A stretch of 64,000 nt of DNA. Origin: an uncultured Brevibacillus sp. GTDB lineage: Bacteria; Bacillota; Bacilli; Brevibacillales; Brevibacillaceae. Below are positions 27,923 through 36,783 of the stretch, in pieces; positions within the stretch are counted from its first letter, which is position 1, and every line of letters starts with the position of its first letter. The stretch is taken from NCBI RefSeq assembly GCF_947502445.1, contig NZ_CANMZW010000002.1, positions 354,559-418,558 of the forward strand. The letters are read 5' to 3'. The position numbers and the translations under genes are program-made. The notes beneath the pieces were generated by a model that was not told the DNA's origin, did no database searches, and worked only from the letters and a program-made list of their open reading frames with translations.

Positions 27923-28074
27923 GACAGCCCCCAAATCGCTCGGCGGCAAGCGTTCTTTTTTTGTGCAGCTACGCCTGACAAAAGGCAAGGCGTAGCCAGA
28001 TTTCTATTGTACCAAAAGTTAGTAAAGCTGAGTAAAAATTCGCAGGGCTGGCAAGATGCTTTGCGTGATTCTCG

Positions 28075-29040
28075 TTACCACGTCTCGTATACGACTTGTC
28101 CAGTGTGACGCAGATCGTAGCCCCCGATCGCTTCCAGCTCTTTCTGGAAGGAAGCAGATTGCAGCACCTCTACTATGTATCGGATTAATGACTCATTTTC
28201 TTTTGTCTTCATCACAACTAAATCATAGCTTTCGCGTACTACTGGCAAAAAATCAACGCCTACCAAGCTTGCGGCCTTCTCGATTCCGATCCCCACATCC
28301 GCTTCTTTTCTAGCGACAACCCCCGCTACTGCCAAATGATTGGCCTCTTCCCGCTCGTATCCGGGCACATCCTTGCCTGCGATGCCGTGGATACGAAACT
28401 GCTCTTCAATGAGTGTGCGTGCTCCAGAGCCTTTTTCCCGGTTAATCATTCGAATTCCTGGCTTGGTCAAGTCCTTCCACGAGTTGATTTGCTTCGGATT
28501 CCCAGGCTGTACGTAGAAACCGGCTAGCCGAGATAGCATGTTCACGATGATAAAGCGATGTCCGGACAAAATCCGGCGAACATAAGGAACATTGTATTGG
28601 CCTGTATCCCCATCGTACAAATGCGTGCTGACGATATCTGCTTCCCCATGGTACATCGCTACCAAGCTGTTCAGGCTGCCGACGTAAGAGCGTAGTGGGC
28701 GAAGCGTCTTGTCCTTTTGCTTTAATTGGGTCGCCAGCATATCGAGGCTGACATCCTGGCCGCTTATGATAATATTTCGTACGGCACTTCCAGCAGTATT
28801 ATTTCCGTTAAGAATAACTTGCTGAATCTGACTGGCTTGAGGTGAAGGAGAAGGAACTTGACGATACTCTCCTTTTGCCCGCGTTTTATACGCTTCCAGA
28901 TCGCTTGCATCTACACGCATCTGCCTGCCGACTCGATAAGCAGGCAATTCTCCTTTTTTTATCAGGTCATAGACGGTCAGCTTGGAAATTCGCAAAAGCT
29001 TTGCGATTTCTTCTGTCGTATAGGAATTTTCATTACTCAT
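28075..29040 (-). CDS. One-component regulator: excisionase-type HTH plus molybdate-type binding domain
   Basis: 321 residues. Residues 6-55 are a MerR/excisionase-like HTH (YTTEEIAKLLRISKLTVYDL, GRQMRVDASDLEAY). Residues about 85-321 are a periplasmic-binding-protein fold of the kind in molybdate/tungstate-sensing regulators (GSLNSLVAMYHGEADI, NREKGSGARTLIEEQF, ADVGIGIEKAA). AGGAGG precedes the ATG by 6 nt. It diverges from modABC with a palindrome between, so it most likely binds oxyanion and represses or activates modABC. Confidence 0.85.
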   Translation of the reverse strand: MSNENSYTTEEIAKLLRISKLTVYDLIKKGELPAYRVGRQMRVDASDLEAYKTRAKGEYRQVPSPSPQASQIQQVILNGNNTAGSAVRNIIISGQDVSLDMLATQLKQKDKTLRPLRSYVGSLNSLVAMYHGEADIVSTHLYDGDTGQYNVPYVRRILSGHRFIIVNMLSRLAGFYVQPGNPKQINSWKDLTKPGIRMINREKGSGARTLIEEQFRIHGIAGKDVPGYEREEANHLAVAGVVARKEADVGIGIEKAASLVGVDFLPVVRESYDLVVMKTKENESLIRYIVEVLQSASFQKELEAIGGYDLRHTGQVVYETW

Positions 29041-29100
29041 AGCCGACCTCCTGTTTGTTCCACTCTATTTCATACTCTTTCCATTATACAAAAATCGCAA

Positions 29101-29128
29101 TTGATTATTAATGACAAATCACTATAAT
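29101..29128 (+). promoter_or_regulatory. Sigma-A-type promoter of modABC
   Basis: TTGATT (29101-29106), a 16-bp spacer, and a perfect TATAAT (29123-29128), 60 bp ahead of modA. The palindrome immediately downstream overlaps the expected transcription start. Confidence 0.6.
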
Positions 29129-29130
29129 CT

Positions 29131-29160
29131 AGTTATATCCAGTTATAATTAATTATAACT
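29131..29160. promoter_or_regulatory. Operator of the mod regulator (palindrome plus extra half-site)
   Basis: AGTTATAATT and AATTATAACT (29141-29160) form a perfect 20-bp palindrome; a further AGTTATA half-site precedes it at 29131. It sits between the -10 box and modA, where bound protein would block transcription. Confidence 0.65.
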
Positions 29161-29187
29161 AAACATAACATTGGGGGTCTTATCGAA

Positions 29188-30015
29188 ATGAAAAAGCAAC
29201 TCCTGGCTATTGGGGCCGCTCTTTGCCTCTTGCTAACAGCCTGCTCCACGTCTCAACCAGCGCCACAGCAAAGCACTCCTCAGCAAAATACGCCGGCCGC
29301 CACTGAAACAAAGCAGCCTGAAGCGGAAAAGGTTGAATTAATGATCTCCGCCGCTGCGAGCTTGACTGATGCACTGAATGAACTGAAGACGTCTTTTGAA
29401 ACCGATCATCCGGGAACCATACTTACTTTTAACTTTGGTAGCTCTGGTAAATTGGCTACCCAAATTACGCAAGGCGCTCCATCTGACGTCTTTTTGTCTG
29501 CAAGCAAAAAGGATATGGATGGATTAGCAGAAAAGCAGCTGATCGACAAGGCTACACGCCAGGATTTCACCGGCAATGCACTCGTTCTGGTGGCAAATGC
29601 GAACGGCACGCCAGCAATCTCTTCCTTCGAAGAGCTGAACAATCCAGCTATCAAGCACATTGCTGTTGGAGAGCCTGAGACGGTACCTGCCGGACGTTAT
29701 GCCAAAGAAACACTTGAGGCATTGAAATTGTGGGAGAGCCTCTCTGGTCGCATGGTATATGGTAGTGACGTGAGACAAGTGTTGACGTTTGTTGAATCTG
29801 GCAACGCCGAAGTGGGTGTTGTGTACTCTAGCGATGCGGCTATTTCCAAAAATGTAAACGTATTGGCGACAGCGAAGCCAGAATGGCACAAGCCTATCGT
29901 TTATCCTGGTGCCGTAGTTACTGCAACCCAGCACGGGGATGCAGCTAAAGCTTTTCTTACCTACTTGACAAGTGACAAGGGAAAAGAGATCTTGAAAAAG
30001 TACGGATTCCAATAA
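29188..30015 (+). CDS. modA: Molybdate ABC transporter substrate-binding lipoprotein
   Basis: 275 residues with a lipobox (LLTACSTS, Cys at about 20) and a Gln/Pro/Thr-rich linker, then the ModA fold: SAAASLTDALNEL and FNFGSSGKLATQI carry the oxyanion-binding serines, and QGAPSDVFLSAS, VGEPETVPAGRYA and YGSDVRQVL follow. It binds molybdate or tungstate outside the membrane and hands it to ModB. First gene of modABC. Confidence 0.93.
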   Translation: MKKQLLAIGAALCLLLTACSTSQPAPQQSTPQQNTPAATETKQPEAEKVELMISAAASLTDALNELKTSFETDHPGTILTFNFGSSGKLATQITQGAPSDVFLSASKKDMDGLAEKQLIDKATRQDFTGNALVLVANANGTPAISSFEELNNPAIKHIAVGEPETVPAGRYAKETLEALKLWESLSGRMVYGSDVRQVLTFVESGNAEVGVVYSSDAAISKNVNVLATAKPEWHKPIVYPGAVVTATQHGDAAKAFLTYLTSDKGKEILKKYGFQ

Positions 30016-30054
30016 CGACACATTGTTCGCTAGAAAAAAAGGAGGTGGTTAGCG

Positions 30055-30741
30055 ATGATCGAAACAAATCTCACACCATTACTGCTTTCTCTAAAAGTAG
30101 CTGCGCTCTCCACCTCCCTTGTTTTTATACTCGGAATGTTGGCTGCCAGATGGATGACCCAAAAGGACTTTTGGGGCAAGCATGTTTTGGAATCTCTTTT
30201 TTTATTGCCACTTGTTCTTCCGCCCACAGTCGTTGGCTTTGGGCTTTTAATGCTTTTTGGGAAAAATGGCTTTCTCGGACAGCTGCTAAGCGAATGGTTT
30301 GGCATTACCGTCGTTTTTACCCTGACAGGAGCCGTCATTGCTTCTGTCGTGGTTTCCTTCCCCTTAATGTACCAAAGTGCTGTCGCCGCCTTTACTGGCG
30401 TAGATCGACGCTTTGAAAATGCGGCTCGGACGATGGGGGCCTCGGAGTGGCGAGTCTTTTGGAGCGTGGCGTTTCCTTTGGCGTGGCCTGGTCTTTTAGC
30501 CGGATTTGTCTTGTCCTTTGCCCGTGGCTTAGGTGAATTCGGCGCTACTCTCATGCTGGCTGGATATATTCCAGGAAAAACGGATACAATTCCCGTCGCC
30601 ATCTATTTTGCAGTCGAGGCAGGCCAAATGGAAAAGGCACTGTTCTGGGTTGTGATCATTGTTTCGCTCGGGATGGGGACTACCCTCTGGCTCAACTGGT
30701 GGAGCAGGCGCAGTCTACGCCGATACGCCAATCAAAAGTAA
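30055..30741 (+). CDS. modB: Molybdate ABC transporter permease
   Basis: 228 residues with five to six membrane segments. The EAA loop reads ENAARTMGASEWRVFWSVAF with FARGLGEFGATLMLAG following, the ModB/CysT signature. AAAGGAGGTGG precedes the ATG. Lies between modA and modC. Confidence 0.93.
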   Translation: MIETNLTPLLLSLKVAALSTSLVFILGMLAARWMTQKDFWGKHVLESLFLLPLVLPPTVVGFGLLMLFGKNGFLGQLLSEWFGITVVFTLTGAVIASVVVSFPLMYQSAVAAFTGVDRRFENAARTMGASEWRVFWSVAFPLAWPGLLAGFVLSFARGLGEFGATLMLAGYIPGKTDTIPVAIYFAVEAGQMEKALFWVVIIVSLGMGTTLWLNWWSRRSLRRYANQK

Positions 30742-30756
30742 GGCAGGTGGACCCAT

Positions 30757-31419
30757 ATGCTTACGGTTGACATAAAGAAGCGATTGCCTGATTTTTTATT
30801 GGACGTTCGTTTTTCCATCCAGCAAGAAGTTGTAGTCTTATTTGGTCCATCCGGTTCTGGAAAGACGACGATCTTGAATAGTATCGCAGGACTTGTCCAT
30901 CCCGATTCTGGGCAGATCAAGCTCCATGATCAGTTTTTTTATGAACAGGGCAAGAAGCCACTCCCCGTGCAAAAGCGAAATATCGGTTATTTATTTCAGG
31001 ACTATGCGCTCTTCCCGCACATGACGGTAGCACAAAACGTCCGTTACGGACTGAAAGAAGGTCATGAGCTGCGCCTGGAGCCGTTGCTCTCTACAGTAGG
31101 AATTGATCAGCTGATGCAAAAATATCCGCATCAATTATCCGGTGGGCAAAAGCAGCGTGTCGCTCTCGTCCGCGCTTTGGCTACTGAGCCAGATATTCTC
31201 TTACTTGACGAACCGTTGTCTGCTCTCGATGCTGATACGAGAAGACAGTGTCAGGATGAGCTTTTGCGACTGCACAAAATGTGGAACATCCCGTTTCTAT
31301 TGGTCACTCATGATCGTGAAGAGGCTGATAAGCTGGCTGATGTCATCTTGATGATCGAAGACGGCAAACTCATTTCGCAAAAAAAGAAAGTGCCTCTTCT
31401 AAGTCCTTCGATCAGCTAA
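30757..31419 (+). CDS. modC: Molybdate ABC transporter ATP-binding protein, short form without MOP domain
   Basis: 220 residues: Walker A GPSGSGKTT, signature LSGGQKQR, Walker B LLLDEPLSALD, and H-loop VTHDREEA. Classical ModC is about 350 residues with a C-terminal molybdate-binding MOP domain; here the chain stops after the ATPase, so regulation probably rests on the divergent regulator. Sixteen bp after modB; an inverted-repeat terminator follows. Confidence 0.9.
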   Translation: MLTVDIKKRLPDFLLDVRFSIQQEVVVLFGPSGSGKTTILNSIAGLVHPDSGQIKLHDQFFYEQGKKPLPVQKRNIGYLFQDYALFPHMTVAQNVRYGLKEGHELRLEPLLSTVGIDQLMQKYPHQLSGGQKQRVALVRALATEPDILLLDEPLSALDADTRRQCQDELLRLHKMWNIPFLLVTHDREEADKLADVILMIEDGKLISQKKKVPLLSPSIS

Positions 31420-31424
31420 ACAAA

Positions 31425-31480
31425 AAAGCCATACAGGTACGCCCGAGTCCTTGGTGGACAGGTCATTCCTGTATGGCTTT
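31425..31480. terminator. Bidirectional terminator between modC and pxpA
   Basis: AAAGCCATACAGG (31425-31437) is the exact complement of CCTGTATGGCTTT (31468-31480), with A runs before and T runs after, so it can end transcription from both sides. Confidence 0.8.
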
Positions 31481-31493
31481 CCTTTTTAGTCAG

Positions 31494-32258
31494 TTACCTA
31501 GCCATAATCGGCTCAATCGATACGCCATTCTGCTTCGCCCAGCGATGCAAATCGCTCAGGAATTGCAGTACATCTGGTCCTTCCTGAAGAACACATAAGG
31601 TATCCGCTGCCAAGTCAATATGCTGCCCATTTACAGTCAGCACCTTTTGCTTCAGCACCAGCTGACGTGTTTGCTCCATGCGCTCTTCCTTGCTGATCAG
31701 GACACTGCCTTCCAGCTCACGTGGCGCCAATCGCCCATTTGGCAAATAAGCACGCTCGGCAAAAACCTCTTCGGCAACCTGCAGTCCATGCTCCAAGCCC
31801 GCTTCAACCAGCTTGCTACCCGACAATGCGTACAGAATCAATTCTTCATCGATATCTGCAATCGCTGATACAACCGCTTCTGCCAGCTCAGGACGCTCTG
31901 CTGCCTCATTGTACAAGGCGCCATGCAGCTTCACATGGTGGAGCTCTCCTCCCATCGCACGGGTCATACCAGACAATGCAGCCACCTGGTACAAAACCAG
32001 CTCATACACTTCATTCACCGAAAGGTTCATCGAGCGTCGTCCAAAGCCTTGGATATCCGCATAGCCCGGATGCGCTCCGATTTTTACATTGTGCTTGAGA
32101 GCTGCCTCAATGGTTCTGCTAATGAGGTGCGGGTCGCCCGCATGCAATCCACACGCGATGTTGACGGAGGTAATCCACTTCATAATTCCTAAATCCTCGG
32201 ATTGTCGGCTGCGGCTAAAGCCTTCTGCCATATCGCAGTTAATGTCTAGTTGAATCAT
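31494..32258 (-). CDS. pxpA: 5-oxoprolinase subunit A (LamB/YcsF family)
   Basis: 254 residues starting MIQLDINCDMAEGF with SVNIACGLHAGDP and GAHPGYAD, the PxpA signature. With PxpB and PxpC it opens 5-oxoproline using ATP. pxpB and pxpC are not adjacent here, which is uncommon. It is a single gene facing the modABC terminator. It is a different enzyme type from the HyuA/HyuB pair at 55213-58997, which can also act on oxoproline-like rings. Confidence 0.9.
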   Translation of the reverse strand: MIQLDINCDMAEGFSRSRQSEDLGIMKWITSVNIACGLHAGDPHLISRTIEAALKHNVKIGAHPGYADIQGFGRRSMNLSVNEVYELVLYQVAALSGMTRAMGGELHHVKLHGALYNEAAERPELAEAVVSAIADIDEELILYALSGSKLVEAGLEHGLQVAEEVFAERAYLPNGRLAPRELEGSVLISKEERMEQTRQLVLKQKVLTVNGQHIDLAADTLCVLQEGPDVLQFLSDLHRWAKQNGVSIEPIMAR

Positions 32259-32380
32259 GGATGTATGCTCCCACCCTTCCTCTTACTTATATGTATGCGT
32301 TTTGAAAACGCATTCATTCGCATTGTCACTCATTTTTTTATCTTTCATAAGCATATCATGAACAACGTTTTAGCAAAAGC

Positions 32381-32405
32381 AAAAAAGCTGCCGAAATATG
32401 GCAGC
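32381..32405 (-). terminator. Rho-independent terminator of ylbG
   Basis: GCTGCC and GGCAGC pair around ATATTTC on the minus strand and run into six T, 10 bp after the ylbG stop. Confidence 0.7.
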
Positions 32406-32415
32406 CTCTAGGCAC

Positions 32416-32760
32416 TTATGTCGAAACGACAGTAACCGGAGTTCCTTCCTCAGTCATCAGTGTTTCGGCAAGTGCCATTACTTGATTCTTTTCCTGCTTG
32501 TAATCGTATTCCTTCGCTTTATCCGGTCTTGCATTATTATATTCTACCGGTATCTCATGGCGATGAGAACGTTCTATCTTGGTTACAAAATGCAACTTTT
32601 CCATTATGCGAATCGTCTCATCCAACTGGTTGGCATCCACATACATCGAAACATAGTTTAACCGCTTGGAGATGTAATGAATGGTGCCAAATTTGCGTAA
32701 ATTTTTGGCGGCTCGCGTGTTCTTCACCCACACCGCTACCCCCAGTCTTCGCTCTCTCAT
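32416..32760 (-). CDS. ylbG: YlbG family protein (DUF2129)
   Basis: 114 residues. VAVWVKNTRAAKNLRKFGTI and ISKRLNYVSMYVD are the YlbG signature; bacillar homologues are about 90 residues, so this one has a C-terminal extension. In B. subtilis it follows ylbF; here a plus-strand gene lies between them. AAGGAG is 14 nt ahead of the ATG, a long spacing. Function unknown. Confidence 0.85.
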   Translation of the reverse strand: MRERRLGVAVWVKNTRAAKNLRKFGTIHYISKRLNYVSMYVDANQLDETIRIMEKLHFVTKIERSHRHEIPVEYNNARPDKAKEYDYKQEKNQVMALAETLMTEEGTPVTVVST

Positions 32761-32839
32761 GTTTGGCAGTCGGTCTCCTTCCCAATTATGTTATTATGAC
32801 CGTAAGTGGTAAATTGTTACAGAAAGGAATCGTGGCCTT

Positions 32840-33163
32840 ATGTTGGCAACTTTTTATCAAAAATTTGAAGAAAAGCTCCATCAGGAAGGCATTGTGACAA
32901 AAACCGGATGGCAAACCCATGCCGGACAACGCTTCTTCTATGTAAGCAGTACGCTCCCCGCTCCAAGTCTGACAAAAAGACTGAAGGAAACGGGTGAGCG
33001 TCTGACCACGGATACTAAATTAAAGCTAGAGTGTATATATGTGCGTTCACACGAAACCCAGCATGTGTACCGCTTTCGCTTTCTCGTACCGAGTGAAAAG
33101 CAATTTTGCTGTGGCAACCTGTGTGAAGACTGCTTTTTGTTGCGAGAAAAACAAACGCCGTAA
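32840..33163 (+). CDS. Cys-rich hypothetical protein between ylbG and ylbF
   Basis: 107 residues, MLATFYQKFEEKLHQEGIVT at the start and a C-terminal CCGNLCEDCFL cluster of four cysteines that could bind zinc or an iron-sulphur centre. AAAGGA lies 11 nt ahead of the ATG. It runs against its neighbours, separating ylbF from ylbG. I do not recognise the family; no catalytic motif is seen. Confidence 0.65.
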   Translation: MLATFYQKFEEKLHQEGIVTKTGWQTHAGQRFFYVSSTLPAPSLTKRLKETGERLTTDTKLKLECIYVRSHETQHVYRFRFLVPSEKQFCCGNLCEDCFLLREKQTP

Positions 33164-33181
33164 ATCATTCCATGGGCGTAC

Positions 33182-33640
33182 TTAGCTCGGACGGCTTTTC
33201 ACGCTGCAACCGCAGCTTCCGCCACTTCCACAACCACTGCCCTGCACTTCCAAAAACGGGTTGTTGCTGGGTACCTTGATCGTACTAGAAACGGCGTGAG
33301 CAATGGTCCGACTCACTTGATACAACAGCTCGTCAAGAGTGTCTTCCGCCCGTTTGAACGCCTGCACAGAATCCCGCAGCTCTATCGTACGCTTCAGCTC
33401 CCTGACTTCTTTGGATATATGATTGTAGTCGGGATGGTATTTCCCGAAACGTTGTACATCCTCGTATTGCTCTTTTTTCTTCTCGAACAAAACAAGCAAA
33501 CGCTGAACTTCTGTATCCAACTCCATCTCGCGCTTAGCCAGCAGGTATTCTGAGACCTCGCGTGATTGGTTAATCATTGAGGACAATTCATGGGATTCCA
33601 TCATTAATTGCGTGATGTCCGCGGCTTCCAATGTTTCCAT
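33182..33640 (-). CDS. ylbF: YlbF family regulator (Y-complex subunit)
   Basis: 152 residues, helical, of the YlbF/YmcA (DUF964) family. In B. subtilis YlbF joins YmcA and YaaT in a complex that carries [4Fe-4S] clusters and acts with RNase Y on mRNA maturation, affecting competence, biofilm and sporulation. The C-terminal GSGCGSGGSCGCS provides three cysteines suited to the cluster. AAAGGAGG precedes the ATG by about 9 nt. Confidence 0.88.
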   Translation of the reverse strand: METLEAADITQLMMESHELSSMINQSREVSEYLLAKREMELDTEVQRLLVLFEKKKEQYEDVQRFGKYHPDYNHISKEVRELKRTIELRDSVQAFKRAEDTLDELLYQVSRTIAHAVSSTIKVPSNNPFLEVQGSGCGSGGSCGCSVKSRPS

Positions 33641-33704
33641 AGAGCGAGACCTCCTTTCACAGTAACGCCATAATTACCTCTTGATTGTACCATGATCCAC
33701 TTTC

Positions 33705-35606
33705 TTAGTACAGATATTGAGGCACCACAATGCGCACTCGCTCGATATCCTCCATACGGTAGCGTTGTTTTCCACCCGATGTCTCCATGGTCACCATCCA
33801 GTACCCAAGCTCAATCCGAACCTCCAGTGGTGTACCAAGCAGCTTTTCCTTCCCTCGCGGTTGGAACTCAACTTCGAGCTGCAATTCAGCGGATCGTTTA
33901 AACAAATCACGCATCGATTGTGGATGGTACGATTGAAAATGCTGGGTCCACATTTTTGGCAAAGAGACAATCTCAGGAATCCCTTCCATTTGCTCGGGAA
34001 ACGTATTTTCAACGGCATACCCATCCCACGGGCGCTCTACAAGAAATAATCCGTTCTGCCCCTTATCATCCATCGCGATTTCCGCATCAGCAGGCTTCGC
34101 AGGAAAATGGGTCAACACCTGCGGCTCGTAGCCAAACTGGCGCAATGTCTCGATCAGAGCCAGTTCTTGATTCTGGGGAATGAGAAAATCTGTCGGCGAT
34201 ATGATTTGGGACATGAACGAGTGAAATTCGGGAATCTGTTTCCATTCCTCGATGAATCCGGCATGAGCCGTACGTACACGAAAGCAAGGCTCGATTTGTA
34301 TTTGACGTGCTGTTTTCGCCCACTGATGGATCATTTCGGTAAGGCTATCCGGCAGTGGATGTGCTGATCCGGATCGCAGGACGTCCATCGCCTGCTCTTC
34401 GGATGCGCCAGCCGTGAAAAAGGATTGGAGCATTCTTGCATGTAATTCTCCGCGAATCAAGGGTCCATCAAATTCAAGCTGGCACAGTTTGCTAATCTCC
34501 CATACATCCTGCAGCGGAACCAATGGAGGAATTGTAACAGCCCCAGTAGGATCGATGAACCACCCTTCCTCAGCTGTCAAGCGCGGCAAGCTATTCCAGC
34601 GCCAATACAGCTTTTTATCGTCGTCCTCACCCAGCTGAATCCAGCCAAGGCCAGCAAGGAAGTGCAGCCACTGCTCTGTAACAAGATTTTTTGCTTCTTC
34701 TGGCAGAGCAAATCCCGCTTTCTCTAGCATGCTCAATTGGCTCTCAAGAAAACACCATTGATCGAGGGGCACCGCTTTCATTTGCAGGGCAAACGCATCC
34801 CACCAACTGCCATGTGGCAAGTATTGCGTAATAATCAATTCAAATAACTGCTCCCACCTGGCAGGAGCCGATTGCGCAAGCCACCGTTTTATATAGTACG
34901 GCGAGATGACCAGTCGTCGCTCCTTCCTTTGTAAGAGTCCAAGCCTAAGCGCAAGGTCAAGAGCGACGGTCAAAGCCAAGCCCTCCCTCGGCTCCTGATC
35001 CAATGGGGGCAGTGACAAGCCTTTGACATGCTCGTCTGAAAGAGACAACAGGAGCTGCATCTTTTGAAACATACGACGGTGAATCGTTCCTTTTTGCGTT
35101 ACTGAAACTTGATTCTCACGGATAAAAATCAAAAGCCCAAAAAGATCCAGCTGTATACCCCTACCTGCTGATATATAATAAGGGAGCGTTTTTGAAAGAG
35201 AGACATATGCCTGGGAGGCTTCTGGTAGCAAATAAACAGTCATCTGCTCCCGCACTTCCTGCGGCATGAAATAACCGACCTCACTCCACATTTTTCGTAC
35301 AGTCAAGATCAGTCCCAGTCGCCGTAGCTTTGTTAAACCGACTGACAGATGTCTGTGCTCTTTTGCCGTTTCACGTTCCCAGGAACGTTTACTAAAAAAA
35401 CCTCTTGTTGCACTCGTCACGAATAGCTTTATTACTGTTCGTTCCAGCTCGCCTGCCTGTTCCCACACCTGACCCAAAAAATTCGGGTCTTGCAATCGTG
35501 AAGATAGATCCATGTCGTCGGCGATCCCAAATCGCTTCGTTTGTTCTACCAAAATAGCTTGCTGTGTTGATTCGGACAGGTATTCCAGCGAATCCTGTAC
35601 ACGCAC
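33705..35606 (-). CDS. Helicase-associated (XPB/Ssl2 N-terminal-like) domain protein
   Basis: About 633 residues with no helicase motor motifs. The C-terminal third (DFLIPQNQELALIETLRQFG, AVENTFPEQM, and a final VRIVVPQYL) resembles the helicase_C_3 / XPB N-terminal-like domain seen in lone proteins of Brevibacillus and Paenibacillus. The N-terminal part has winged-helix-like stretches. GTG 35606 with GAGGTG 6 nt ahead is preferred; the frame is open to 35654 with ATG at 35630. Role unknown; a DNA-binding adaptor is possible. Confidence 0.6.
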   Translation of the reverse strand: MRVQDSLEYLSESTQQAILVEQTKRFGIADDMDLSSRLQDPNFLGQVWEQAGELERTVIKLFVTSATRGFFSKRSWERETAKEHRHLSVGLTKLRRLGLILTVRKMWSEVGYFMPQEVREQMTVYLLPEASQAYVSLSKTLPYYISAGRGIQLDLFGLLIFIRENQVSVTQKGTIHRRMFQKMQLLLSLSDEHVKGLSLPPLDQEPREGLALTVALDLALRLGLLQRKERRLVISPYYIKRWLAQSAPARWEQLFELIITQYLPHGSWWDAFALQMKAVPLDQWCFLESQLSMLEKAGFALPEEAKNLVTEQWLHFLAGLGWIQLGEDDDKKLYWRWNSLPRLTAEEGWFIDPTGAVTIPPLVPLQDVWEISKLCQLEFDGPLIRGELHARMLQSFFTAGASEEQAMDVLRSGSAHPLPDSLTEMIHQWAKTARQIQIEPCFRVRTAHAGFIEEWKQIPEFHSFMSQIISPTDFLIPQNQELALIETLRQFGYEPQVLTHFPAKPADAEIAMDDKGQNGLFLVERPWDGYAVENTFPEQMEGIPEIVSLPKMWTQHFQSYHPQSMRDLFKRSAELQLEVEFQPRGKEKLLGTPLEVRIELGYWMVTMETSGGKQRYRMEDIERVRIVVPQYLY

Positions 35607-35676
35607 GCCCGTCACCTCTACTTCTTTCATGAAAATGATTGTAAATGAATGCATCTATTTAGGAGGGAAATCGTTA

Positions 35677-36117
35677 ATGATAAACACAATTCCTGGCTTG
35701 TTGCTTGCCGCTGCTTTGACGATCACGGGTACACACGCTTTGCCTACACAACATCCTACCGTATCCACTCCAGTGACGGAAGTGGCGGGTCCAAACGATG
35801 TACAATATGAAGCTGTAGCAGCACCGTATCCACCTGCCGTGCAAACTGCTTTGACAAAAGTACGGAAAAGCGGTGGTCATACCATCGTTCGCGCAAATGG
35901 AAAAGCGTACGTCGTCATTAGCGCAGGACAGCGCCCAACCGGTGGATATCGCATCGTGACGGATCAAATCAAGAAAACTGGGGCACATGGCTATAATGTT
36001 CGCGTTCATCTGCAGGCCCCCGCTCCTGGCTCCATGAAAATCCAAGTCATTTCGTATCCAACCTTGGTGATCGCACTTCCTGATCAACAGGCACAGGTAA
36101 ACGTTCAATTCCGCTGA
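35677..36117 (+). CDS. Secreted PrcB-like C-terminal domain protein
   Basis: 146 residues with a signal peptide (LLLAAALTITGTHALP) and a C-terminal PrcB_C-type domain marked by SAGQRPTGGYRIVTDQI. PrcB was named from a Treponema protease complex; the domain is thought to bind or stabilise a protease. ATG 35677 has AGGAGGG about 9 nt ahead; the frame is open further upstream but that overlaps the divergent gene. A hairpin terminator follows. Confidence 0.75.
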   Translation: MINTIPGLLLAAALTITGTHALPTQHPTVSTPVTEVAGPNDVQYEAVAAPYPPAVQTALTKVRKSGGHTIVRANGKAYVVISAGQRPTGGYRIVTDQIKKTGAHGYNVRVHLQAPAPGSMKIQVISYPTLVIALPDQQAQVNVQFR

Positions 36118-36141
36118 TAAGATTGAGCTAATCCATTATAC

Positions 36142-36191
36142 AAAAAGCCGACCTCGAAGCGCCATACGGCACTCGGATGTCGGCTTTTTTG
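36142..36191. terminator. Bidirectional terminator
   Basis: AAAAAGCCGAC (36142-36152) and GTCGGCTTTTT (36179-36189) are exact complements with T or A runs on both sides, between two converging genes. Confidence 0.8.
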
Positions 36192-36221
36192 CATGAAACA
36201 CCACGCTTTTCGTATACAGTG

Positions 36222-36641
36222 TTAAGGCGCTACTTCAACGGAAAAGCGTTCGGACACACCGTACGACTCGTGGTTGTTATGAGCAAGCTCCACCATGACT
36301 TCATGCTTACCGCTCGGAATATCCTTTAGAACGTACGTAGACTCAAATACTTTTGCTACCTTTTTTCCATCCAGATAAAGATGGACATGACCTTCCCCGT
36401 GCTTGTTTTCTTTTCCCATGTTTTCAAGAGAAAAAGAAAAGTTGGTTACAGCAAGCTGCAGCTTCAGGTCATCTTGTTCCAATGAATGTTTGACTGCTAG
36501 CGTCGGAGCGACTTGCTGGGTCTGAACGTTCTCTACATCTGCCCCTGTTTGCGTCTCTTTGTTCGCATACAGGAACCACTCAATGCAAGCTGCAACAGCA
36601 ATCAGCAGCAACAAACGAAAAATCAGTCTTTTTGCCTTCAC
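36222..36641 (-). CDS. Membrane-anchored hypothetical protein with a His-rich beta domain
   Basis: 139 residues with one N-terminal hydrophobic helix (about 8-26) and an extracellular part rich in beta strands: HGEGHVHLYLDGKKVA and GKHEVMVELAHNNHESYG carry five or six histidines. This pattern is like the immunoglobulin-like domains of small copper or periplasmic proteins (DUF4399-like). Metal binding is a guess. Single gene converging on the PrcB-like gene. Confidence 0.65.
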   Translation of the reverse strand: MKAKRLIFRLLLLIAVAACIEWFLYANKETQTGADVENVQTQQVAPTLAVKHSLEQDDLKLQLAVTNFSFSLENMGKENKHGEGHVHLYLDGKKVAKVFESTYVLKDIPSGKHEVMVELAHNNHESYGVSERFSVEVAP

Positions 36642-36743
36642 CGGGACAACCCCTTTCCAAATTCAGTCATCCCACATTGTGCCCGATAGCTCGAGCGTTC
36701 ATTCATGTTAATTTCTCCAGTGCTTCGACTTGTTTTCTTTATA

Positions 36744-36771
36744 GAAAAGCCCCAAGTATTTGAACTCGGGG
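36744..36771 (-). terminator. Rho-independent terminator of the Gln-rich gene
   Basis: On the minus strand CCCCGAGT and ACTTGGGG pair (one G-U) and are followed by CTTTTC, just past the stop at 36784. Confidence 0.55.
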
Positions 36772-36783
36772 TCTTTCACCTTA

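Noticed and set aside
31494..32258. pxpA as part of a full pxpABC operon
   Set aside because: No pxpB or pxpC gene is adjacent on either side; flanks are modC and ylbG.
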